Program-made: the position numbers and the translations under genes | Notes under the pieces: model-generated | Seen by the model: only the letters and a program-made list of their open reading frames with translations | Databases searched by the model: none | Told to the model about the DNA's origin: nothing | Shown: positions 9,641 to 18,205 of the stretch, piece by piece | Layout of the letters: each line of letters begins with the position of its first letter | Numbering within the stretch: the first letter of the stretch is position 1 | From: JAFNAG01 sp963721405 | GTDB lineage: Bacteria; Acidobacteriota; UBA6911 | DNA: 64,000 bases | NCBI GenBank assembly: GCA_963721405.1 | Contig: CAVRJA010000009.1 | Coordinates: 149,218-213,217, forward strand | Direction: 5' to 3'

Positions 9641-9877
9641 TCGACCTCCGGGGAAGATGTCTTAGCGCGATTTTTCCAGACGTGACCTTGCTCCTTAACA
9701 ACCGGACCCCTTGACAGACGATGCGAAACCGCACGGACAATTCTCATACAAACTTGCGAAACAGCCGGGACTGAGTCCTGCAGCCGACGAACCGCGGCAT
9801 AACGTACCGTCCCCTTGATCGGGATACGCCCAATGTCTGATCCAGAGCCGGGACGGGGCCTGCCCCGCGACGCTATT

Positions 9878-11755
9878 CTAACGTTTCACGACCTGCAGCT
9901 CGATGTTCGACGGATACCGCGCCGAACGGTAGATCCTCTGGGTAGCTTTTTGGAAATCATCCGGCCCTGCCAGAAATATGTTCGGCACAAATTTCTGAGG
10001 ATTTCTGTCGATCAGCGGAAACCAGGTGCTTTGGACCTGGACCATGATCCGATGGCCCTTCAGGAACGTGTAGTCGTTGGAGTGCAAATCGATGGTGAAC
10101 TCCGCCGGTTGGTTGGGAACGAGTGCTTGCGGTTTTTCAAAGCCCCTGCGAAATCGTCCGCGAAACACCTCGTTGGCAATCATCAGCTGGTAGCCGGCCA
10201 TTCTGGGGTCGTCGGGAAATGCTTCCGGATAGATATCGATAAGTTTAACGATCCAGTCGCTGTCGGTGCCGGTCGTCGATGCGTACAGGTGTGCGACGAT
10301 ATTCCCGGCGATGGTCAGGTCTTGGGCCAGCGGTTCCGTCGACCAGGCTGCCGTGTCCGGACGCAGGTGCACAAAGCGCTGGTCCTCCAACAGCCACGTC
10401 GACCATGTGCTTCCGGGGCCGTAGGTGGGCTGAATCGGGCGCCGCCGATAGGGAACCGGGTGTGCGGGATCAGAGACATAGCTGTCGTACTCATCCTTCG
10501 CGCCGCCGCTTGGCATCTCGAATGCAAGGCGGCCGTCTTCACGGAAATAGACCTTCTGATTGACGGCATCTTTCTGCGGCGGCCAAGCGTTCCAGGTCTT
10601 CCATTGGTTTGAGCCGGTTTCGAAGCTCATGGCCTCGGTGAGCGGCAGCTTGCCCGTGTCCTTCAGCCAGTAATCAAACCACGCCCGCTGGATGTTTTCG
10701 CGGAAATACTGGCTGGTATTGGAACCGAAAGAAAGGGGCCCGAGCCGGCTGCCGTCGGCACGGGCCCAGCCGCCGTGGTTCCACGGACCCACGACCAGGT
10801 AATTCAAATGGCGGCTGTCGTTCTTTTCGAGCAGCTCGTAAATCTTCATCGGGCCGTAGAAGTCCTCCTGATCCCACCAGCCCGCCACGTTGAGGTTGGG
10901 CACGGAGAGCTGCAGATTTCTCAGGTAGCGCGGAAACGCTTGTTTCTGCCAGAATTCGTCGTAGTTCGGATGGGCCACGAAATCATTCCAGGTGGGAATC
11001 TTTTCGTGAAAATAGAGCCTGTTGGCGTTTCCCAGCGGGCCCAGCCGCAAATACCATTCGAAGGTGTCCGCGATATCGAAAGGAAACAAATAATTGGTTT
11101 TGTCGGTCTCCAGTTCGGCGGCGTATTCAAAGCCGTAGCTGAGGCGAAAAGCACCGTTGTGGTGGAAATCGTCCCCCAGGAACATGTCCGCGGGGGAAGC
11201 CTGCTCCGAAGCAGCCCGGAGCGCCGGGTGTGGCTCTAGCAATCCCATCATTGTCAGCCAGCCGCCATAAGAGACGCCGAGAAGGCCGGCGCGCCCGTTG
11301 TGGTTGGGGATATTCCTGATCAGCCAATCAATGGTATCGAACGTGTCAGTGCCTTCATCGATCGATTTGGCATCGCCGCGATCGCGCGGCGGACGCTGCA
11401 TGACGAACCGGCCTTCGGACTGGAAACGTCCGCGGATATCCTGGAACACGAAAATGAAGCCCTCGGGAATCAGTTCACGGTAGCTGCCGAGTGTGCGCGA
11501 GAATCCCTGGCTGTCGTCATTGACACCGTATGGAGTGCGTGTGATCAGAAACGGGAGTGCGCCGGCGGGGTTCTTCGGAATGCAGACCTCGGTGTGCAGC
11601 CGCACACCATCGCGCATCGGGATCATGACTTCCGATCGGGTAAAAATCTGACTGTAATCAGGTGCGCCCTGGGTCGTGCCGGGCCGCGAGCCAAAAGCAA
11701 AGCCGAAAACCAGCCCGCACAACATCGGCGCAGCAATCAGTTTCTTCGTTCTCAT
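9878..11755 (-). CDS. CocE/NonD family alpha/beta hydrolase (X-Pro dipeptidyl-peptidase type)
   Basis: Exported hydrolase of 625 residues; the family includes cocaine esterase and acylases acting on esters or amides. A signal peptide covers residues 1-29. The alpha/beta core carries VMIPMRDGVRLHTEV and ITRTPYGVND, with the nucleophile S162 in GLLGVSYGGW. The C-terminal third (from about 370) is the jelly-roll domain (DLTIAGNIVAHLYASTTGTD; TIDLHSNDYTFLKGHRI). GGGGGAAA lies before the ATG. Its start is about 300 nt from the divergent amidohydrolase gene. Natural substrate unknown. Confidence 0.9.
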   Translation of the reverse strand: MRTKKLIAAPMLCGLVFGFAFGSRPGTTQGAPDYSQIFTRSEVMIPMRDGVRLHTEVCIPKNPAGALPFLITRTPYGVNDDSQGFSRTLGSYRELIPEGFIFVFQDIRGRFQSEGRFVMQRPPRDRGDAKSIDEGTDTFDTIDWLIRNIPNHNGRAGLLGVSYGGWLTMMGLLEPHPALRAASEQASPADMFLGDDFHHNGAFRLSYGFEYAAELETDKTNYLFPFDIADTFEWYLRLGPLGNANRLYFHEKIPTWNDFVAHPNYDEFWQKQAFPRYLRNLQLSVPNLNVAGWWDQEDFYGPMKIYELLEKNDSRHLNYLVVGPWNHGGWARADGSRLGPLSFGSNTSQYFRENIQRAWFDYWLKDTGKLPLTEAMSFETGSNQWKTWNAWPPQKDAVNQKVYFREDGRLAFEMPSGGAKDEYDSYVSDPAHPVPYRRRPIQPTYGPGSTWSTWLLEDQRFVHLRPDTAAWSTEPLAQDLTIAGNIVAHLYASTTGTDSDWIVKLIDIYPEAFPDDPRMAGYQLMIANEVFRGRFRRGFEKPQALVPNQPAEFTIDLHSNDYTFLKGHRIMVQVQSTWFPLIDRNPQKFVPNIFLAGPDDFQKATQRIYRSARYPSNIELQVVKR

Positions 11756-12061
11756 TCGAATTTCCCCCGGGAATGAAACGAAATGTCTCCAGATGTAAAC
11801 CCTGACTTCCTTGAACGATCACCTTGCCGGACAGAATAGCATCCAAGCATGGCAAAGTCAGTGTGAAACCAAGCCCTGGGAAGTCGCGTAGGAGGGAGCC
11901 CCGGCGGAGATTTAGCTCAAACCAATTATTCGCCGAACGCACGCTGCCGTTCCGGTGTAAGATCCGCGGCAGGAACGCAACCTCAGGGGATGACCCAATG
12001 TAATGCCGGCAAAAAGCCGCATCATCCCCGGGGCGAGGCGCATATCTCAAAGGGAGGGCCC

Positions 12062-13744
12062 ATGCTGCTGAAAATCGTGTCGGGTCTCGTTGCCGGATCG
12101 CTGCTCTTTCTCACTGTGTGCGCAGCGGCGTGCCGGGAGTCTCCGCGCGCCGACCGGGTTTTTTTCAACGGTCACATCGTCACAATGAGCACTGCTCTTC
12201 CCGAAGCCACCTCTATTGCCGTGGCGGACGGAAGGATCGTCGCAACGGGCTCTAATGATCAGGTGCGGCGCACCTATCCCAATGCCGCCACGGAAGACCT
12301 TCACGGACAAACCGTCATGCCCGGGATCGTAGAATCGCATGTCCACCTGCTCAGTCTCGGCCAGAGTTTCCTCGAACTGAATATCGAAGGGATCAGGACC
12401 CCGGAGGAGGTCGCGCAGAAGGTGAAGGAACGCATGGCACAGACGCCGGCGGGCGAGTGGATCACCGGATGGGGATGGGACGAGGGCGCATGGGCAAGAA
12501 GCTATCCGACCAACGAAAGACTGAACCAGGCAGCCCCCGATAACCCGGTGTGGCTCCGGGGACTGCACGGTTTCGCCGGCTGGGCCAATGCGAAAGCCCT
12601 GGAGATTGCTGGCATCGGACCCAGTACTCCGAATCCGCCCAACGGGGAGATTATCAAGGATCCGAAGACCGGGAAGCCTACAGGCATCCTCAAAAATGAC
12701 GCACAGGGATTGCTGACGCGCCACATCCCGCCCATGACGCCGGCTAAGGTGGAAAAGGCCCTGACGCTCGCGGGGCAGGAATGCCTGCAATACGGCCTGA
12801 CGACGGTTCACGATGCCAACGTGACGAGGCCTGTCCTGGACGCGCTCCGCTCGCTCGCAGCCAAACGGCAACTGAAGAGCCGGGTTTACGTGATGCTCGA
12901 TGCCACCGACGGGGATCTGATCGAGCCGTTTCTGCAACGCGGACCCCAGATCGACCCGGCACACTGGCTGACGATCCGATGCATCAAGATCTTCGCTGAC
13001 GGTGCGCTGGGCTCACGTGGCGCGGCACTGTTCGAGCCTTATTCCGACGCTCCCGGCACCCGCGGCCAGTTGACTACCTCTCAGGAAGACATATATAAAC
13101 TGACGGCGCGGGCGTTGAAAGCAGGGCTGCAGGTCGCCGTTCATGCCATCGGGGACCGTGCCAACCGGATCACCCTCGATGCCTTCGAAGCCGCGCTCCG
13201 GGACGTGCCCCAGGCGAAGGATCACAGACTGCGCGTGGAACACGCGCAGGTGGTTGCCCTGGAGGACATTCCACGCTTCAAGCATCTGGGCGTGATCTCC
13301 AGCATGCAGCCGCCGCATTGCACTTCCGACATGCCGTGGGCGGAAACCCGTGTCGGCCCCGAACGCATCAAGGGAGCGTATGCCTGGAGATCGTTTTTAA
13401 ATGCGGGCGTCCGCGTGCCGCTCAATTCTGATTTCCCGGGCGAAACACCGAATCCGTTCTGGGGGATGTACGCGGCCGAGACACGGCAATCTCCCGACGG
13501 CAAGCCATCCGGCGGCTGGCGCACGGAGCAGTGCCTCACGAGAAGAGAAGTCCTGCGCGCTTATACCGTCGAGTCCGCCTATGCGGGATTTGATGAAGGC
13601 GTCCTGGGGCAAATCGCTCCCGGCATGCTGGCCGACTTCATTGTGCTCTCGGACAACATCCTGACGGTTCCGCCACGAAACCTCCTGTCGCTTAAAGTAG
13701 AACGAACCTACGTAGGAGGAAATCTCGTGTACAACCGGCAATAG
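12062..13744 (+). CDS. YtcJ-like metal-dependent amidohydrolase, probable lipoprotein
   Basis: Amidohydrolase_3 family protein of 560 residues. The ATG at 12062 is supported by aaagggaggg upstream and by the signal sequence it opens. LFLTVC/AAAC near residue 20 looks like a lipobox, so the protein is probably membrane anchored. Metal and core motifs are VMPGIVESHVHLLSLG (HxH), VHAIGDRANRITLDA, LRVEHAQVV and LNSDFPGETPNPFWG. The YtcJ group hydrolyses amide-type bonds of unidentified small substrates. The protein ends with the usual small beta domain (LADFIVLSDNILTV). Confidence 0.9.
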   Translation: MLLKIVSGLVAGSLLFLTVCAAACRESPRADRVFFNGHIVTMSTALPEATSIAVADGRIVATGSNDQVRRTYPNAATEDLHGQTVMPGIVESHVHLLSLGQSFLELNIEGIRTPEEVAQKVKERMAQTPAGEWITGWGWDEGAWARSYPTNERLNQAAPDNPVWLRGLHGFAGWANAKALEIAGIGPSTPNPPNGEIIKDPKTGKPTGILKNDAQGLLTRHIPPMTPAKVEKALTLAGQECLQYGLTTVHDANVTRPVLDALRSLAAKRQLKSRVYVMLDATDGDLIEPFLQRGPQIDPAHWLTIRCIKIFADGALGSRGAALFEPYSDAPGTRGQLTTSQEDIYKLTARALKAGLQVAVHAIGDRANRITLDAFEAALRDVPQAKDHRLRVEHAQVVALEDIPRFKHLGVISSMQPPHCTSDMPWAETRVGPERIKGAYAWRSFLNAGVRVPLNSDFPGETPNPFWGMYAAETRQSPDGKPSGGWRTEQCLTRREVLRAYTVESAYAGFDEGVLGQIAPGMLADFIVLSDNILTVPPRNLLSLKVERTYVGGNLVYNRQ

Positions 13745-13768
13745 ACACCGGCCTGCCGCAGACGGGAG

Positions 13769-13839
13769 ACGCTAATCCGGGCTTTTCATGAGGAGGATTA
13801 CGAGATGTCCTCGACTGTCGGACATTGAGTCGTTAAGGG
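13769..13839. repeat. 71-bp hairpin element, copy C
   Basis: Same orientation as copy B (27909-27979). The left terminus is degenerate (GCTAATCC for CCTTAACC), the right end CGTTAAGGG is intact, and the TGTCC-N8-GGACA stem is conserved. It ends 43 nt before the BNR-repeat gene, so it would be in that gene's leader. Confidence 0.75.
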
Positions 13840-13882
13840 AAGGTTTGGGAAATTTTAGTCCAGGAATTGCACAGGAGGCAGC

Positions 13883-16609
13883 ATGATTTTCAGGTATTCC
13901 AGATTGCCTTTGCAGGCCATGGTGATAATGACGTTGCTCGTATCCGGCACCGCCCAGGTTGCGGATCGTTTCGACGCCGATTTACTCAAACACTTCACCT
14001 ACCGGAACCTTGGACCGTTCCGTGCCGGCTCCTGGGTGACCAGTTTCGCGGTTCCTGCAGTTCCGGCGCGCGATCATCTGTACACGTTCTACGTGGGGAC
14101 CCGCAACGGCGGTGTCTGGAAGACCGTGAACGGGGGCACGACCTTTGAGCCCGTCTTCGACGATCAGCCCAAACTTTCGATCGGCGACATCGCTGTGGCT
14201 CCTGCGGATGCAAATTTCGTATACGTCGGCACGGGGGAAGCGTACTGCGCGCGCTCGTCGCACGCCGGAGACGGCATGTACAAATCGGCAGATGCCGGCA
14301 AGACCTGGACCCACATCGGGCTGGAGGACACCCAACACATCGCCCGCATCATCGTTCACCCGAGGAATCCCGACGTGGTCTATGTGGCCGCCATGGGCCA
14401 CCTGTTCAGCGACAACTCCGAACGCGGGGTGTTTCGCACCACCAACGGAGGCAAGACCTGGGAGAAGGTCCTGTTCATCAGCGACAAGGTCGGCGCGGTC
14501 GACCTGAGCATGGTGGAGTCCGACCCGAATGTCCTCTACGCGGCTACGTATGATAAGGTCCGGCTCCCCTGGCACTATGAGATCGGCGGGCCGGGGAGCG
14601 CAATTCACCGGACCGTTGATGGGGGCAAGACCTGGACTCGTCTCGGCGGCGGGCTTCCCACGGGCCGCATCGGGCGGATCGGCCTCGACGTCTTCCAGAA
14701 AAGCCCCAACATCCTCTATGCCGTGGTCGAAAACGCAAATCCGCGCGCGGCCACGCCCGAGGAGGCGGAGCAGGACAAGACCCGCGGGGGCCGGCCCCGG
14801 GCCCGCACGTTCGGGAACGAAGTCTACCGCACGGACGATGCCGGCAAGTCCTGGCGCAAAGTCAACACCGGGTACGAAGCTGCGCTGGACAAGGCGCCCT
14901 ATTCGTTCAATCAGCTGCGCCTGGATCAATTTGATCCCAATACGGTCTACATCACCGGGCAATCGCTCTATAGCACGAACGACGGCGGCAAGACCTGGAA
15001 GGGCACGACCTGGCCCTCTGACGGTGTCATGCCCAATGCGTTTGGCGACTGGCGGTGCATGTGGGTGGATCCGCAGGACCCGAACCGGCTTCTGTTCGGA
15101 AGCGACGGCGGCGTGAACATTTCCTACGACCGCGGCAAGACCTCCTACCATGCCTATAACATTCCGCTCGGCGAGTTCTACGCCATCGGCGTCGACATGG
15201 AGGATCCTTACAACATCTATGGCGGCCTGCAGGACCACGACTCGTGGAAGGGCCCGTCAAACGGCTGGGCCGGACAGATCGCGCTTTCGGACTGGGTCAC
15301 TGTCGGCGGCGGCGACGGGATGTACAACCAGGTCGACCCATTGGACAGCCGCTGGGTATACAACAACCGCGAATTCGGCGCCATGTGGCGGCTGGATCAG
15401 AAGACCGGTGTCGAAACCCCGATCCAGCCGAGACTTCCGGCAAGGGCGGAAGCCTTGCGTTTCAACTGGACGCCGCCGATCCATCTTTCACCCCACAATC
15501 CGGCCATCGTGTATGTCGGCGCGCAGGTGCTCTTCCGGTCGTTCGACCGGGGCGATCATTGGGAAGAGATCAGTCCGGATCTCACGACGAACGACAAGTC
15601 CAGGCAGGGAGGGGCTGGGAACATCACTTTCTGCACGATCTTCTCGCTCTCGGAATCGCCCGTCAAGCCGGGCGTTATCTGGGTCGGCACGGACGACGGG
15701 AAGGTTCAGGTAACACGGGACGGCGGCGCCACGTGGCTCGACCGGACGGCTAAAGTAGCCGCGGCTGGAGGACCGCCTGATTTCTGGGTGAGCCGCGTTT
15801 TCGCCTCGCCCCACGATGCCGGAACGGCCTTCGTGTCCAAATCGGGGGTGCGGTTTGACGACTACCGCGCGTGTCTTTATAAGACGACCGATTACGGCGA
15901 AACCTGGAATTCCATCGCCGGGAATCACCCGAATGACAAGAGCATCAATGTGGTGATCCAGGATCGCAAGAACCCAGGCCTGCTGTTTGTCGGGACCGAG
16001 CAGGGCGTTTATGTCACGATCGACGGCGGCGCCAGATGGCTGCCGCTCAAAAACAACATGCCCTGGGTCAAAGTGACCGACCTCGTCATCCATGCGCGTG
16101 AGAACGACCTCGTCGTCGGCACCTACGGCAGAGGCTTGTGGGTCACGGACATCACCCCGCTCCAGGAGATGAAGGCAGGCGTGCCGGCGGAAGACGCGTA
16201 CCTGTTCGACATCGAGCCGCGCACCCAGCGGCTGTACGGTGGCATCGGCAACTACCAGCTCCTGGGCGACAGCCATCTGTTTACGCCCAACGAACCCAAT
16301 GCGGTCGTCATCAATTATTACCTCAAGAACAAAGCTTCCGGGCCGGTTCGAATCACGGTCGCGAATCCCTATGGCCAGATTCTGGCCGAACTCAAAGGCA
16401 GTGAGAAAGCCGGCATCGACTCTGTCCAGTGGGACATGAGGAGTCGATCCGCGGGCGCGCGGGGAGGAGGGATGGGCGGGACCATGGTTGATCCCGGCGA
16501 ATATGTCGTGACCCTGGAAGCGGAGGGAAGGAAGCTGACGAAGAAGGCCATCATCCGCTATCGCCAGGGCTGGACTGTCGGAGCCGTGCCGGTGATTATT
16601 CAAAAATAG
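13883..16609 (+). CDS. BNR/sortilin-like beta-propeller protein
   Basis: Large exported protein of 908 residues made of YVTN/BNR-type blades, often annotated as a glycosyl hydrolase without proof. Asp-box-like repeats recur: GVWKTVNGGTTFEP, GMYKSADAGKTWTH, GVFRTTNGGKTWEK, AIHRTVDGGKTWTR and VYVTIDGGARWLP. The N-terminus is hydrophobic, and the last 120 residues form a FlgD-like sandwich (YYLKNKASGPVRITVANPYG; DSVQWDMRSR). AGGAGG lies just before the ATG. No catalytic residues can be assigned; binding or processing of extracellular polymers is inference. Confidence 0.85.
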   Translation: MIFRYSRLPLQAMVIMTLLVSGTAQVADRFDADLLKHFTYRNLGPFRAGSWVTSFAVPAVPARDHLYTFYVGTRNGGVWKTVNGGTTFEPVFDDQPKLSIGDIAVAPADANFVYVGTGEAYCARSSHAGDGMYKSADAGKTWTHIGLEDTQHIARIIVHPRNPDVVYVAAMGHLFSDNSERGVFRTTNGGKTWEKVLFISDKVGAVDLSMVESDPNVLYAATYDKVRLPWHYEIGGPGSAIHRTVDGGKTWTRLGGGLPTGRIGRIGLDVFQKSPNILYAVVENANPRAATPEEAEQDKTRGGRPRARTFGNEVYRTDDAGKSWRKVNTGYEAALDKAPYSFNQLRLDQFDPNTVYITGQSLYSTNDGGKTWKGTTWPSDGVMPNAFGDWRCMWVDPQDPNRLLFGSDGGVNISYDRGKTSYHAYNIPLGEFYAIGVDMEDPYNIYGGLQDHDSWKGPSNGWAGQIALSDWVTVGGGDGMYNQVDPLDSRWVYNNREFGAMWRLDQKTGVETPIQPRLPARAEALRFNWTPPIHLSPHNPAIVYVGAQVLFRSFDRGDHWEEISPDLTTNDKSRQGGAGNITFCTIFSLSESPVKPGVIWVGTDDGKVQVTRDGGATWLDRTAKVAAAGGPPDFWVSRVFASPHDAGTAFVSKSGVRFDDYRACLYKTTDYGETWNSIAGNHPNDKSINVVIQDRKNPGLLFVGTEQGVYVTIDGGARWLPLKNNMPWVKVTDLVIHARENDLVVGTYGRGLWVTDITPLQEMKAGVPAEDAYLFDIEPRTQRLYGGIGNYQLLGDSHLFTPNEPNAVVINYYLKNKASGPVRITVANPYGQILAELKGSEKAGIDSVQWDMRSRSAGARGGGMGGTMVDPGEYVVTLEAEGRKLTKKAIIRYRQGWTVGAVPVIIQK

Positions 16610-16793
16610 AACTTGCAGCAATCCTTTTCGGATGCGAAAGGGGAAACAGGTTGGACGATGATCGATCTGCTGAAATTCCGGATTTTCGACAGATTGGCCG
16701 GGCTCGCAACTGCAGCATATGGAATCCGGGTGCGGGGCTCCGCCCGGCGACGAAGTTTTCCATTCCCCAATTTTCAGTCTGCATTCGGGGGGT

Positions 16794-16820
16794 GAGTCAT
16801 GATAGGATTCATTATGACTC
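16794..16820 (+). promoter_or_regulatory. Candidate operator of the first vapBC pair
   Basis: Inverted repeat GAGTCATGAT-N7-ATTATGACTC (one mismatch), 27 nt upstream of the antitoxin start. RHH antitoxins commonly bind such palindromes to repress their own operon. Confidence 0.55.
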
Positions 16821-16847
16821 TTTTTATGATGACTGGAACGAATCGAA

Positions 16848-17111
16848 ATGAAACAACTATCGCTGCGCGGTTTTGATCCTGAGCTGGAAAAGCGCATCCG
16901 CGACATCGCGAGAAAAGAGGGGGTTTCTCTGAACCGTGCCACTCTGCGGCTGCTTCGCAAAGGGGCGGGGCTCGAAAACTCCGGAAAGTCTGAGGCCACT
17001 GTCGGCAATTCCCTGGATCATCTGATTGGGAAATGGTCTTCCGAGGAGGAGAGAGAATTTCTCCAAAGCATCGAGCCGCTGGAACAAATCGACCGGTCGT
17101 TCTGGAAATGA
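16848..17111 (+). CDS. Ribbon-helix-helix antitoxin (FitA/VapB-like)
   Basis: An 87-residue protein. The start LSLRGFDPELEKRIRDIA followed by EGVSLNRATLRLLRKG is a ribbon-helix-helix DNA-binding motif as in FitA-type antitoxins. The acidic, aromatic C-terminus (EREFLQSIEPLEQIDRSFW) is the expected toxin-binding tail. Its stop overlaps the toxin start as ATGA, indicating translational coupling. A palindrome at 16794-16820 is a likely autoregulatory site. Confidence 0.88.
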   Translation: MKQLSLRGFDPELEKRIRDIARKEGVSLNRATLRLLRKGAGLENSGKSEATVGNSLDHLIGKWSSEEEREFLQSIEPLEQIDRSFWK

Positions 17112-17497
17112 GACTACTTCTCGATACCAACGCCTACGCGGCCTTGATGCGGGGGCACGCCGGCGTAGCGGGTCGAGTCCGCCGCGCCGAGCAGGTCCTA
17201 CTGTCTGCCGTAGTAGCCGGGGAACTGATGTTCGGTTTCCGGAACGGATCGCGTTACGAACAAAACATGCGGGACCTCGAGGATTTCCTCGACAATCGCC
17301 ACGTCGAATTGCTTCCCGTATCATTTACCACTGCAGACCGTTTCGGGCGGATTGCCGCCTCGCTCCGTCGAAAAAGGAAAGCCATGCCGACCAATGACAT
17401 CTGGATTGCCGCCCAGACGATCGAATCCGGGGCAGAGCTCCTGTCGTCTGACCGCCACTTTGAATGGATCGACGGCCTGATCTGGACCCGCCCATAG
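17108..17497 (+). CDS. vapC: PIN-domain toxin ribonuclease (VapC/FitB type)
   Basis: A 129-residue PIN-domain endoribonuclease. The four acidic residues are visible: D6 in LLLDTNAYAAL, Glu in VAGELMFG, Asp in TNDIWIAAQ and Asp in SSDRHFEWIDGL. I chose the ATG at 17108 because it overlaps the antitoxin stop and gives the canonical N-terminus. VapC/FitB toxins cleave RNA, often tRNA anticodon loops, when the antitoxin is degraded; the target here is unknown. Confidence 0.92.
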   Translation: MRLLLDTNAYAALMRGHAGVAGRVRRAEQVLLSAVVAGELMFGFRNGSRYEQNMRDLEDFLDNRHVELLPVSFTTADRFGRIAASLRRKRKAMPTNDIWIAAQTIESGAELLSSDRHFEWIDGLIWTRP

Positions 17498-17618
17498 CAC
17501 AGTTCCCGAACCGGCCGGCACTTTTATCCGGCTTTCCCCTACGATCCTCCGAATCCTGCGCATGCTCACGCCGGGCGCGTACCTGCCGCGCTTCTTCATT
17601 CAATATCCGCCACGATGA

Positions 17619-17892
17619 TTGAATCGCCATGAATTCGAGATCGTGGGCGTCGCGCCACTGGTGTCCAACGGCCTGTCCATCAACGGTATGGTGCCGAGCG
17701 CCATGTGGGTGCCACTCGCATCCGTCCCGCATGTTGCTACGGCCGCTTTTCGTTCGGCTATTACCCGCGGTCGACCCGGGAGTTCTGACCGCCGTGCCGG
17801 TACTGATGCTGCTCGCCGGTATCGTGGCCTGCTACCTGCCTGCCGGGCGCGCGGCTCGTGTCGATCCGAACATTGCCCTGAAGGTGTTATAG
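17619..17892 (+). pseudogene. Remnant of an ADOP/MacB-type permease
   Basis: Two stretches in different frames match one permease. Positions 17619-17740 read HEFEIVGVAP followed by NGLSINGMVP and MWVPLA, a periplasmic MacB_PCD segment. Positions about 17770-17892 read VLTAVPVLMLLAGIVACYLP and then RAARVDPNIALKVL, the last transmembrane segment and C-terminus. The centre is deleted and the frame shifted. An intact relative is encoded at 37824-40352. Confidence 0.75.
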
Positions 17893-18205
17893 CCGACAAG
17901 GGGACGGTTGCCTGATCGGCAGAATGCGGGGACCCGGCATGGGCATGTCCGCCCTCCGCGCCTCCCTGCTTCCACAGGGAAGGTCCATCTCCTATTTCCG
18001 GCCCAGCCTAATCATATTCGATTGCCAAAAAGAGGGCCTCTCCCTGACTCCTGGCTCCAGACTCCTGACTCCTGGCTCCTGACTCCTGGCTCCAGACTCC
18101 CTATTCAAATATGTTGCGCCACGCCACGTGTGATACTAATCTGCTGGCCGCGGCTCAGCCGGGCCGCCTAGTTTCCAGGTCTATCCTGCATATGGAGAAA
18201 TAGCC
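17893..18205. other. Intergenic region with a tandem repeat
   Basis: No coding sequence recognised. It holds the repeat at 18044-18101 and the leader of the S9 peptidase gene. Confidence 0.6.
18044..18101. repeat. Tandem repeat, ctgactcctggctc type
   Basis: Four or five near-identical copies of a 7 to 14-nt unit (gactcctggctccag). A degenerate version lies at 8503-8540. Confidence 0.75.

Noticed and set aside
12047..12964. A 305-codon minus-strand frame within the amidohydrolase gene
   Set aside because: Shadow of a conserved metal-dependent hydrolase gene; no start context.
13982..17008. Long open frames of 418 and 506 codons on the minus strand opposite the BNR-repeat gene
   Set aside because: They are antisense to a gene with clear repeats and ribosome site, have Val/Asp/Arg-rich composition typical of GC-rich shadow frames, and match no family.
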